Both the position numbers and the translations under genes were made by a program. From positions 42,946,757 through 43,010,756 of the forward strand of contig CM059560.1 in the NCBI GenBank assembly GCA_030386875.1: 64,000 bases of DNA. Direction: 5' to 3'. This stretch comes from Morinoia aosen. Its lineage: Eukaryota; Arthropoda; Malacostraca; Amphipoda; Talitridae. A model generated the notes under the pieces. It saw only the letters and a program-made list of their open reading frames with translations. It ran no database searches and had not been told where the DNA came from. Positions 11,041 through 22,720 of the stretch are shown here, one piece after another (the stretch's first letter is position 1; each line of letters starts with the position of its first letter).

Positions 11041-14000
11041 CTCCTTTGTACGCTGTAGAGATACCTCGTGTACTCCTTTGTACGTTCTAGAGATATTTCC
11101 TGTACTCCTTTGTGCGCTGTAGAGATACCTTCTGTACTCCTTTGTGCGCTGTAGAGATACCTTCTGAACTCCTTTGTGCGCTGTAGAGATACCTTCTGTA
11201 CTCCTTTGTGCGCTGTAGAGATACCTTCTGTACTCCTTTGTGCACTGTAGAGATACCTTCTGTACTCCTTTGTACGTTCTAGAGATATTTCCTGTACTCC
11301 TTTGTGCGCTGTAGAGATACCTTCTGTACTCCTTTGTGCGCTGTAGAGATACCTTCTGTACTATTTTGTGCGCTGTAGAGATACCTTCTGTACTCCTTTG
11401 TGCGCTGTAGAGATACCTTCTGTACTCCTTTGGACGCTGTAGAGATACCTCGTGTACTCCTTTGTACGTTCTAGAGATATTTCCTGTACTCCTTTGTGCG
11501 CTGTAGAGACACCTCGTGTACTCCTTTGTACGTTCTTGAGACATTTCCTGTACTCCTTTGTGCGCTGTAGAGATACCTTCTGTACTCCTTTGTGCGCTGT
11601 AGAGATACCTTCTGTACTCCTTTGTGCGCTGTAGAGATACCTTCTGTACTCCTTTGTACGCTGTAGAGATACCTTCTGTACTCCTTTGTGCGCTGTAGAG
11701 ATTCCTTTTGTACTCCTTTGTACGCTGTAGAGATACCTCGTGTACTCCTTTGTACGTTCTAGAGCTATTTCCTGTACTCCTTTGTGCGCTGTAGAGATAC
11801 CTTCTGTACTCCTTTGTGCGCTGTAGAGATACCTTCTGTACTCCTTTGTGCGCTGTAGAGATACCTTCTGTACTCCTTTGTACGTTCTAGAGATATTTCC
11901 TGTACTCCTTTGTGCGCTGTAGAGATACCTTCTGTACTCCTTTGTGCGCTGTAGAGATACCTTCTGTACTCCTTTGTGCGCTGTAGAGATACCTTCTGTA
12001 CTCCTTTGTGTGCTGTAGAGATACCTTCTGTACTCCTTTGTGCGCTGTAGAGATACTTTCTGTACTCCTTTGTACGCTGTAGAGATACCTCGTGTACTCC
12101 TTTGTGCGCTGTAGAGATACCTTCTGTACTCCTTTGTGCGCTGTAGAGATACCTTCTGTACTCCTTTGTGCGCTGTAGAGATACCTTCTGTACTCCTTTG
12201 TACGTTCTAGAGATATTTCCTGTACTCCTTTGTGCGCTGTAGAGATACCTTCTGTACTCCTTTGTGCGCTGTAGAGATATTTCCTGTACTCCTTTGTGCG
12301 CTGTAGAGATACCTTCTGTACTCCTTTGTGCGCTGTAGAGATACGTTCTGTACTCCTTTGTACGTTCTAGAGATATTTCCTGTACTCCTTTGTGCGCTGT
12401 AGAGATACCTTCTGTACTCCTTTGTGCGCTGTAGATATACCTTCTGTACTCCTTTGTGCGCTGTAGAGATACCTTCTGTACTCCTTTGTACGCTGTAGAG
12501 ATACCTCATGTACTCCTTTGTACGTTCTAGAGATATTTCCTGAACTCCTTTGTGCGCTGTAGAGATACCTTCTGTACTCCTTTGTGCGCTGTAGAGATAC
12601 CTTCTGTACTCCTTTGTGCGCGGTAGAGATACCTTCTGTACTCCTTTGTGCGCTGTAGAGATATTTCCTGTACTCCTTTGTGCGCTGTAGAGATACCTTC
12701 TGTACTCTTTTGTGCGCTGTAGAGATACCTTCTGTACTCCTTTGTGCGCTGTAGAGATACCTTTTGTACTCCTTCGTACGCTGTAGAGATACCTCGTGTA
12801 CTCCTTTGTACGTTCTAGAGATATTTCCTGTACTCCTTCGTGCGCTGTAGAGATACCTTTTGTACTCCTTTGTGCGCTGTAGAGATACCTTCTGTACTCC
12901 TTTGTGCGCTGTAGAGATACCTTCTGTACTCCTTTGTGCGCTGTAGAGATACCTTCTGTACTCCTTTGTACGCTGTAGAGATACCTCGTGTACTCCTTTG
13001 TACGTTCTAGAGATATTTCCTGTACTCCTTTGTGCGCTGTAGAGATACCTTCTGTACTCCTTTGTGCGCTGTAGAGATACCTTCTGTACTCCTTTGTGCG
13101 CTGTAGAGATACCTTCTGTACTCCTTTGTGCGCTGTAGAGATACCTTCTGTACTCCTTTGTGCGCTGTAGAGATACCTTCTGTACTCCTTTGTACGCTGT
13201 AGAGATACCTCGTGTACTCCTTTGTGCGCTGTAGAAATACCTTCTGTACTCCTTTGTGCGCTGTAGAGATACCTTCTGTACTCCTTTGTGCGCTGTAGAG
13301 TTACCTTCTGTACTCCTATGTACGTTCTAGAGATATTTCCTGTACTCCTTTGTGCGCTGTAGAGATACCTTCTGTACTCCTTTGTGCGCTGTAGAAATAC
13401 CTTCTGTACTCCTTTGTGCGCTGTAGAGAGACCTTCTGTACTCCTTTGTGCGCTGTAGAGATACCTTCTTTACTCCTTTGTACGCTGTAGAGATACCTCG
13501 TGTACTCCTTTGTGTGCTGTAGAGATACCTTCTGTACTCCTTTGTACGCTGTAGAGATACCTCGTGTACTCCTTTGTACGTTCTAGAGATATTTCTTGTA
13601 CTCCTTTGTGCGCTGTAGAGATACCTTCTGTACTCCTTTGTGCGCTGTAGAGATACCTTCTGTACTTCTTTTTGCGCTGTAGAGATACCTTCTGTACTCC
13701 TTCGTGCGCTGTAGAGATACCTTCTGTACTCCTTCGTGCGCTGTAGAGATACCTTCTGTACTCCTTTGTACGTTCTTGAGATGTTTCCTGTACTCATTTG
13801 TTCGCTGTAGAGATACCTTCTGTACTCCTTTGTGCGCTGTAGAGATACCTTCTGTACTCCTTTGTGCGCAGTAGAGATACCTTCTGTACTCCTTTGTGCG
13901 CTGTAGAGATACTTTCTGTACTCCTTTGTACGCTGTAGAGATACCTCGTGTACTCCTTTGTACGTTCTAGAGATATTTCCTGTACTCCTTTGTGCGCTGT

Positions 14001-15434
14001 AGAGATACCTCGTGTACTCCTTTGTACGTTCTAGAGATATTTCCTGTACTCCTTTGTGCGCTGTAGAGATACCTTCTGTACTCCTTTGTGCGCTGTAGAG
14101 ATACCTTCTGTACTCCTTTGTGCGCTGTAGAGAAACCTTCTGTACTCCTTTGTACGCTGTAGAGATACCTTCTGTACTCCTTTGTGCGCTGTAGAGATAC
14201 CTTCTGTACTCCTTTGTACGCTGTAGAGATACCTCGTGTAATCCTTTGTACGTTCTAGAGATATTTCCTGTACTCCTTTGTGCGCTGTAGAGATACCTTC
14301 TGTACTCCTTTGTGCGCTGTAGAGATACCTTCTGTACTCCTTTGTGCGCTGTAGAGATACCTTCTGTACTCCTTTGTACGTTCTAGAGATATTTCCTGTA
14401 CTCCTTTGTGCGCTGTAGAGATACTTTCTGTACTCCTTTGTGCGCTGTAGAGATACCTTCTGTACTCCTTTGTGCGCTGTAGAGATACCTTCTGTACTCC
14501 TTTGTGCGCTGTAGATATACCTTCTGTACTCCTTTGTGCGCTGTAGAGATACCTTCTGTACTCCTTTGTACGCTGTAGAGATACCTCGTGTACTCCTTTG
14601 TGCGCTGTAGAGATACCTTCTGTACTCCTTCGTGCGCTGTAGAGATACCTTCTCTACTCCTTTGTGCGCTGTAGAGATACCTTCTGTACTCCTTTGTACG
14701 TTCTAGAGATATTTCCTGTACTCTTTTGTGCGCTGTAGAGATACCTTCTGTACTCCTTTGTGCGCTGTAGAGATATTTCCTGTACTCCTTTGTGCGCTGT
14801 AGAGATACCTTCTGTACTCCTTTGTGCGCTGTAGAGATTCCTTCTGTACTCCTTTGTACGTTCTAGAGATATTTCCTGTACTTCTTTGTGCGCTGTAGAG
14901 ATACCTTCTGTACTCCTTTGTGCGCTGTAGAGATACCTTCTGTACTCTTTTGTGCGCTGTAGAGATACCTTCTGTACTCCCTTGTACGCTGTAGAGATAC
15001 CTCGTGTACTCCTTTGTACGTTCTAGAGATATTTCCTGTACTCCTTTGTGCGCTGTAGAGATACCTTCTGTACTCCTTTGTGCGCTGTAGAGATACCTTC
15101 TGTACTCCTTTGTGCGCTGTAGAGATACCTTCTGTACTCCTTTGTACGCTGTAGAGATACCTTCTGTACTCTTTTGTGCGCTGTAGAGATACCTTCTGTA
15201 CTCCTTTGTACGCTGTAGAGATACCTCGTGTACTCCTTTGTACGTTCTAGAGATATTTCCTGTACTCCTTTGTGTGCTGTAGAGATACCTTCTGTACTCC
15301 TTTGTACGTTCTAGAGATATTTCCTGTACTCCTTTGTGCGCTGTAGAGATACCTTCTGTACTCCTTTGTGCGCGGTAGAGATACCTTCTGTACTCCTTTG
15401 TGCGCTGTAGAGATACCTTCTGTACTCCTTTGTA
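11041..15434. repeat. Mixed HOR block, parent of the 19-21 kb sequence
   Basis: Only satellite is present. It has two E monomers 384 bp apart (12257 and 12641) and a third at 14753. The stretch from about 12.2 to 15.4 kb recurs 6,912 bp (216 monomers) later: E at 12257/19169 and 12641/19553, the gtaatcc mark at about 14,237/21,149, and gagaaacc at about 14,133/21,045. A group of marks near 11.36-11.56 kb (actatttt, then gacacctcgtg followed by ttcttgag) recurs near 28.35-28.53 kb, and the gacacctcgtg/ttcttgag pair also recurs near 16.5, 18.4 and 30.6 kb. Confidence 0.85.
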
Positions 15435-17354
15435 CGCTGTAGAGATACCTCGTGTACTCCTTTGTACGTTTTAGAGATATTTCCTGTACTCCTTTGTGCG
15501 CTGTAGAGATACCTTCTGTTCTCCTTTGTGCGCTGTAGAGATACCTTCTGTACTCCTTTGTGCGCTGTAGAGATACCTTCTGTACTCCCTTGTGCGCTGT
15601 AGAGATGCCTTCTGTACTCCTTTGTTCGCTGTAGAGATACCTCGTGTACTCCTTTGTACGTTCTAGAGATATTTCCTGTACTCCTTTGTGCGCTGTAGAG
15701 ATACCTTCTGTACTCCTTTGTGCGCTGTAGAGATACCTTCTGTACTCCTTTGTACGCTGTAGAGATACCTCGTGTACTCCTTTGTACGTTCTAGAGATAT
15801 TTCCTGTACTCCTTTGTGCGCTGTAGAGATACCTTCTGTACTCCTTTGTGCGCTGTAGAGATACCTTCTGTACTCCTTTGTGCGCTGTAGAGATACCTTC
15901 TGTACTCCTTTGTACGCTGTAGAGATACCTCGTGTACTCCTTTGTACGTTCTTGAGATATTTCCTGTACTCCTTTGTGCGCTGTAGAGATACCTTCTGTA
16001 CTTCTTTGTGCGCTGTAGAGATACCTTCTGTACTCCTTTGTGCGCTGTAGAGATACCTTCTGTACTCCTTTGTACGCTGTAAAGATACCTTCTGTACTCC
16101 TTTGTGTGCTGTAGAGATACCTTCTGTACTCCTTTTTACGCTGTAGAGATACCTCGTGTACTACTTTGTACGTTCTAGAGATATTTCCTGTACTCCTTTG
16201 TGCGCTGTAGAGATACCTTCTGTACTCCTTTGTGCGCTGTAGAGATACCTTCTGTACTCCTTTGTGCGCTGTAGAGATACCTTCTGTACATCTTTGTACG
16301 TTCTAGAGATAATTCCTGTACTCCTTTGTGCGCTGTAGAGATACCTTCTGTACTCCTTTGTGCGCTGTAGAGATACCTTCTGTACTCCTTTGTGCGCTGT
16401 AGAGATACTTTCTGTACTCCTTTGTGCGCTGTAGAGATACCTTCTGTACTCCTTTGTACGCTGTAGAGATACCTCGTGTACTCCTTTGTACGTTCTAGAG
16501 ATATTTCCTGTACTCCTTTGTGCGCTGTAGAGACACCTCGTGTACTCCTTTGTACGTTCTTGAGATATTTCCTGTACTCCTTTGTGCGCTGTAGAGATAC
16601 CTTCTGTACTCCTTTGTGCGCTGTAGAGATACCTTCTGTACTCCTTTGTGCGCTGTAGAGATACCTTCTGTACTCCTTTGTACGCTGTAGAGATACCTTC
16701 TGTACTCCTTTGAGCGCTGTAGAGATACCTTTTGTACTCCTTTGTACGCTGTAGAGATACCTCGTGTACTCCTTTGTACGTTCTAGAGCTATTTCCTGTA
16801 CTCCTTTGTGCGCTGTAGAGATACCTTCTGTACTCCTTTGTGCGCTGTAGAGATACCTTCTGTACTCCTTTGTGCGCTGTAGAGATACCTTCTGTACTCC
16901 TTTGTACGTTCTAGAGATATTTCCTGTACTCCTTTGTGCGCTGTAGAGATACCTTCTGTACTCCTTTGTGCGCTGTAGAGATACCTTCTGTACTCCTTTG
17001 CGCGCTGTAGAGATACCTTCTGTACTCCTTTGTGTGCTGTAGAGATACCTTCTGTACTCCTTTGTGCGCTGTAGAGATACCTTCTGTACTCCTTTGTACG
17101 CTGTAGAGATACCTCGTGTACTCCTTTGTGCGCTGTAGAGATACCTTCTGTACTCCTTTGTGCGCTGTAGAGATACCTTCTGTACTCCTTTGTGCGCTTT
17201 AGAGATACCTTCTGTACTCCTTTGTACGTTCTAGAGATATTTCCTGTACTCCTTTGTGCGCTGTAGAGATACCTTCTGTACTCCTTTGTGCGCTGTAGAG
17301 ATATTTCCTGTACTCCTTTGTGCGCTGTAGAGATACCTTCTGTACTCCTTTGTG
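15435..17354. repeat. 60-monomer tandem duplication, copy 1 (1,920 bp)
   Basis: Marks in order are a C monomer with ttttag (15457), gatgcc (15604), ttgttcgc, ttcttgag (about 15,951), gacacctcgtg (about 16,532) and E at 17281. They recur in the next copy at +1,920, and after about 17.8 kb at +1,888, because the second copy has one fewer A monomer before its ttcttgag C. The right end lies inside the hybrid monomer 17,345-17,376. The exact base of the breakpoint within that monomer cannot be fixed. Confidence 0.88.
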
Positions 17355-17376
17355 CGCTGTAGAGATACCTCGTGTA
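17345..17376. repeat. A/B hybrid monomer at a duplication breakpoint
   Basis: This monomer has the A-type left half (tgtgcgct, G10) and the B-type right half (cctcgtg, C27 and G28). To its left the context is C-A-E-A, as in other E-bearing units. To its right the sequence matches 15,457 onward at an offset of 1,920 bp. The expected partner at 15,425-15,456 is an ordinary B. The hybrid is therefore the join made when an A monomer crossed over with a B monomer somewhere between positions 10 and 27, creating the 1,920-bp tandem duplication. Confidence 0.85.
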
Positions 17377-19242
17377 CTCCTTTGTACGTTTTAGAGATAT
17401 TTCCTGTACTCCTTTGTGCGCTGTAGAGATACCTTCTGTTCTCCTTTGTGCGCTGTAGAGATACCTTCTGTACTCCTTTGTGCGCTGTAGAGATACCTTC
17501 TGTACTCCCTTGTGCGCTGTAGAGATGCCTTCTGTACTCCTTTGTTCGCTGTAGAGATACCTCGTGTACTCCTTTGTACGTTCTAGAGATATTTCCTGTA
17601 CTCCTTTGTGCGCTGTAGAGATACCTTCTGTACTCCTTTGTGCGCTGTAGAGATACCTTCTGTACTCCTTTGTACGCTGTAGAGATACCTCGTGTACTCC
17701 TTTGTACGTTCTAGAGATATTTCCTGTACTCCTTTGTGCGCTGTAGAGATACCTTCTGTACTCCTTTGTGCGCTGTAGAGATACCTTCTGTACTCCTTTG
17801 TACGCTGTAGAGATACCTCGTGTACTCCTTTGTACGTTCTTGAGATATTTCCTGTACTCCTTTGTGCGCTGTAGAGATACCTTCTGTACTTCTTTGTGCG
17901 CTGTAGAGATACCTTCTGTACTCCTTTGTGCGCTGTAGAGATACCTTCTGTACTCCGTTGTACGCTGTAAAGATACCTTCTGTACTCCTTTGTGTGCTGT
18001 AGAGATACCTTCTGTACTCCTTTTTACGCTGTAGGGATACCTCGTGTACTACTTTGTACGTTCTAGAGATATTTCCTGTACTCCTTTGTGCGCTGTAGAG
18101 ATACCTTCTGTACTCCTTTGTGCGCTGTAGAGATACCTTCTGTACTCCTTTGTGCGCTGTAGAGATACCTTCTGTACATCTTTGTACGTTCTAGAGATAA
18201 TTCCTGTACTCCTTTGTGCGCTGTAGAGATACCTTCTGTACTCCTTTGTGCGCTGTAGAGATACCTTCTGTACTCCTTTGTGCGCTGTAGAGATACTTTC
18301 TGTACTTCTTTGTACGCTGTAGAGATACCTTCTGTACTCCTTTGTACGCTGTAGAGATACCTCGTGTACTCCTTTGTACGTTCTAGAGATATTTCCTGTA
18401 CTCCTTTGTGCGCTGTAGAGACACCTCGTGTACTCCTTTGTACGTTCTTGAGATATTTCCTGTACTCCTTTGTGCGCTGTAGAGATACCTTCTGTACTCC
18501 TTTGTGCGCTGTAGAGATACCTTCTGTACTCCTTTGTGCGCTGTAGAGATACCTTCTGTACTCCTTTGTACGCTGTAGAGATACCTTCTGTACTCCTTTG
18601 AGCGCTGTAGAGATACCTTTTGTACTCCTTTGTACGCTGTAGAGATACCTCGTGTACTCCTTTGTATGTTCTAGAGCTATTTCCTGTACTCCTTTGTGCG
18701 CTGTAGAGATACCTTCTGTACTCCTTTGTGCGCTGTAGAGATACCTTCTGTACTCCTTTGTGCGCTGTAGAGATACCTTCTGTACTCCTTTGTACGTTCT
18801 AGAGATATTTCCTGTACTCCTTTGTGCGCTGTAGAGATACCTTCTGTACTCCTTTGTGCGCTGTAGAGATACCTTCTGTACTCCTTTGTGCGCTGTAGAG
18901 ATACCTTCTGTACTCCTTTGTGTGCTGTAGAGATACCTTCTGTACTCCTTTGTGCGCTGTAGAGATACCTTCTGTACTTCTTTGTACGCTGTAGAGATAC
19001 CTCGTGTACTCCTTTGTGCGCTGTAGAGATACCTTCTGTACTCCTTTGTGCGCTGTAGAGATACCTTCTGTACTCCTTTGTGCGCTGTAGAGATACCTTC
19101 TGTACTCCTTTGTACGTTCTAGAGATATTTCCTGTACTCCTTTGTGCGCTGTAGAGATACCTTCTGTACTCCTTTGTGCGCTGTAGAGATATTTCCTGTA
19201 CTCCTTTGTGCGCTGTAGAGATACCTTCTGTACTCCTTTGTG
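17355..19242. repeat. 60-monomer tandem duplication, copy 2 (1,888 bp, one monomer shorter)
   Basis: The copy starts within the A/B hybrid at 17,345-17,376 and continues with the ttttag C monomer at 17377, gatgcc at 17524, the ttcttgag C near 17,839 and the gacacctcgtg mark near 18,420. Just before the ttcttgag monomer the run reads C-A-A-B where copy 1 has C-A-A-A-B, a loss of exactly one 32-bp unit. E at 19169 ends the copy, and the sequence then rejoins the 12.2-kb type (E-A-A-C). The right boundary is approximate. Confidence 0.85.
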
Positions 19243-19808
19243 CGCTGTAGAGATACCTTCTGTACTCCTTTGTACGTTCTAGAGATATTTCCTGTACTCC
19301 TTTGTGCGCTGTAGAGATACCTTCTGTACTCCTTTGTGCGCTGTAGATATACCTTCTGTACTCCTTTGTGCGCTGTAGAGATACCTTCTGTACTCCTTTG
19401 TACGCTGTAGAGATACCTCATGTACTCCTTTGTACGTTCTAGAGATATTTCCTGAACTCCTTTGTGCGCTGTAGAGATACCTTCTGTACTCCTTTGTGCG
19501 CTGTAGAGATACCTTCTGTACTCCTTTGTGCGCTGTAGAGATACCTTCTGTACTCCTTTGTGCGCTGTAGAGATATTTCCTGTACTCCTTTGTGCGCAGT
19601 AGAGATACCTTCTGTACTCTTTTGTGCGCTGTAGAGATACCTTCTGTACTCCTTTGTGCGCTGTAGATTTACCTTCTGTACTCCTTCGTACGCTGTAGAG
19701 ATACCTCGTGTACTCCTTTGTACGTTCTAGAGATATTTCCTGTACTCCTTCGTGCGCTGTAGAGATACCTTTTGTACCCCTTTGTGCGCTGTAGAGATAC
19801 CTTCTGTA
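19243..19808. repeat. Satellite linking the 60- and 91-monomer duplications
   Basis: This stretch continues the 12.3-12.9 kb type of sequence at +6,912 bp. It includes a second E at 19553 and the tcatg change of a B monomer near 19,418, which also occurs near 12,506. A monomer beginning cccc at 19777 has no equivalent 2,912 bp later, which sets the left limit of the next duplication. Nothing but repeat is seen. Confidence 0.8.
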
Positions 19809-22720
19809 CTCCTTTGTGCGCTGTAGAGATACCTTCTGTACTCCTTTGTGCGCTGTAAAGATACCTTCTGTACTCCTTTGTACGCTGTAGAGATACCTCG
19901 TGTACTCCTTTGTACGTTCTAGAGATATTTCCTGTACTCCTTTGTGCGCTGTAGAGATACCTTCTGTACTCCTTTGTGCGCTGTAGAGATACCTTCTGTA
20001 CTCCTTTGTGCGCTGTAGAGATACCTTCTGTACTCCTTTGTGCGCTGTAGAGATACCTTCTGTACTCCTTTGTGCGCTGTAGAGATACCTTCTGTACTCC
20101 TTTGTACGCTGTAGAGATACCTCGTGTACTCCTTTGTGCGCTGTAGAGATACCTTCTGTACTCCTTTGTGCGCTGTAGAGATACCTTCTGTACTCCTTTG
20201 TGCGCTGTAGAGTTACCTTCTGTACTCCTTTGTACGTTCTAGAGATATTTCCTGTACTCCTTTGTGCGCTGTAGAGATACCTTCTGTACTCCTTTGTGCG
20301 CTGTAGAAATACCTTCTGTACTCCTTTGTGCGCTGTAGAGAGACCTTCTGTACTCCTTTGTGCGCTGTAGAGATACCTTCTTTACTCCTTTGTACGCTGT
20401 AGAGATACCTCGTGTACTCCTTTGTGTGCTGTAGAGATACCTTCTGTACTCCTTTGTACGCTGTAGAGATACCTCGTGTACTCCTTTGTACGTTCTAGAG
20501 ATATTTCTTGTACTCCTTTGTGCGCTGTAGAGATACCTTCTGTACTCCTTTGTGCGCTGTAGAGATACCTTCTGTACTTCTTTTTGCGCTGTAGAGATAC
20601 CTTCTGTACTCCTTCGTGCGCTGTAGAGATACCTTCTGTACTCCTTCGTGCGCTGTAGAGATACCTTCTGTACTCCTTTGTACGTTCTAGAGATGTTTCC
20701 TGTACTCATTTGTTCGCTGTAGAGATACCTTCTGTACTCCTTTGTGCGCTGTAGAGATACCTTCTGTACTCCTTTGTGCGCAGTAGAGATACCTTCTGTA
20801 CTCCTTTGTGCGCTGTAGAGATACTTTCTGTACTCCTTTGTACGCTGTAGAGATACCTCGTGTACTCCTTTGTACGTTCTAGAGATATTTCCTGTACTCC
20901 TTTGTGCGCTGTAGAGATACCTCGTGTACTCCTTTGTACGTTCTAGAGATATTTCCTGTACTCCTTTGTGCGCTGTAGAGATACCTTCTGTACTCCTTTG
21001 TGCGCTGTAGAGATACCTTCTGTACTCCTTTGTGCGCTGTAGAGAAACCTTCTGTACTCCTTTGTACGCTGTAGAGATACCTTCTGTACTCCTTTGTGCG
21101 CTGTAGAGATACCTTCTGTACTCCTTTGTACGCTGTAGAGATACCTCGTGTAATCCTTTGTACGTTCTAGAGATATTTCCTGTACTCCTTTGTGCGCTGT
21201 AGAGATACCTTCTGTACTCCTTTGTGCGCTGTAGAGATACCTTCTGTACTCCTTTGTGCGCTGTAGAGATACCTTCTGTACTCCTTTGTACGTTCTAGAG
21301 ATATTTCCTGTACTCCTTTGTGCGCTGTAGAGATACTTTCTGTACTCCTTTGTGCGCTGTAGAGATACCTTCTGTACTCCTTTGTGCGCTGTAGAGATAC
21401 CTTCTGTACTCCTTTGTGCGCTGTAGATATACCTTCTGTACTCCTTTGTGCGCTGTAGAGATACCTTCTGTACTCCTTTGTACGCTGTAGAGATACCTCG
21501 TGTACTCCTTTGTGCGCTGTAGAGATACCTTCTGTACTCCTTCGTGCGCTGTAGAGATACCTTCTCTACTCCTTTGTGCGCTGTAGAGATACCTTCTGTA
21601 CTCCTTTGTACGTTCTAGAGATATTTCCTGTACTCTTTTGTGCGTTGTAGAGATACCTTCTGTACTCCTTTGTGCGCTGTAGAGATATTTCCTGTACTCC
21701 TTTGTGCGCTGTAGAGATACCTTCTGTACTCCTTTGTGCGCTGTAGAGATTCCTTCTGTACTCCTTTGTACGTTCTAGAGATATTTCCTGTACTTCTTTG
21801 TGCGCTGTAGAGATACCTTCTGTACTCCTTTGTGCGCTGTAGAGATACCTTCTTTACTCTTTTGTGCGCTGTAGAGATACCTTGTGTACTCCTTTGTACG
21901 CTGTAGAGATACCTCGTGTACTCCTTTGTACGTTCTAGAGATATTTCCTGTACTCCTTTGTGCGCTGTAGAGATACCTTCTGTACTCCTTTGTGCGCTGT
22001 AGAGATACCTTCTGTACTCCTTTGTGCGCTGTAGAGATACCTTCTGTACTCCTTTGTACGCTGTAGAGATACCTTCTGTACTCCTTTGTGCGCTGTAGAG
22101 ATACCTTCTGTACTCCTTTGTACGCTGAAGAGATACCTCGTGTACTCCTTCGTACGTTCTAGAGATATTTCCTGTACTCCTTGGTGTGCTGTAGAGATAC
22201 CTTCTGTACTCCTTTGTACGTTCTAGAGATATTTCCTGTACTCCTTTGTGCGCTGTAGAGATACCTTCTGTACTCCTTTGTGCGCTGTAGAGATACCTTC
22301 TGTACTCCTTTGTGCGCTGTAGAGATACCTTCTGTACTCCTTTGTACGCTGTAGAGATACCTCGTGTACTCCTTTGTACGTTTTAGAGATATTTCCTGTA
22401 CTCCTTTGTGCGCTGTAGAGATACCTTCTGTTCTCCTTTGTGCGCTGTAGAGATACCTTCTGTACTCCTTTGTGCGCTGTAGAGATACCTTCTGTACTCC
22501 CTTGTGCGCTGTAGAGATGCCTTCTGTACTCCTTTGTTCGCTGTAGAGATACCTCGTGTACTCCTTTGTACGTTCTAGAGATATTTCCTGTACTCCTTTG
22601 TTCGCTGTAGAGATACCTTCTGTACTCCTTTGTGCGCTGTAGAGATACCTTCTGTACTCCTTTGTACGCTGTAGAGATACCTCGTGTACTCCTTTGTACG
22701 TTCTAGAGATATTTCCTGTA
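19809..22720. repeat. 91-monomer tandem duplication, copy 1 (2,912 bp)
   Basis: Marks shared with the next copy at +2,912 (or +2,911 beyond the deletion near 23,140) are gtaaag (19,855), gagttacc (about 20,213), gagagacc, the gatgtttcc C monomer, gagaaacc, gtaatcc, E (21665), gatgcc (22516) and ttgttcgc. The same order of marks exists a third time, 6,912 bp to the left (13.3-15.6 kb), so this unit has been copied at least twice. Confidence 0.9.

Noticed and set aside
11452-11634. 60-codon plus-strand frames (also at 16476, 18364, 28443, 30555, 34843, 38811 and 63734)
   Set aside because: They begin at GTG within the repeat and are open only because one C monomer has lost its TAG (ttcttgag or similar). 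They recur because the HOR was copied.
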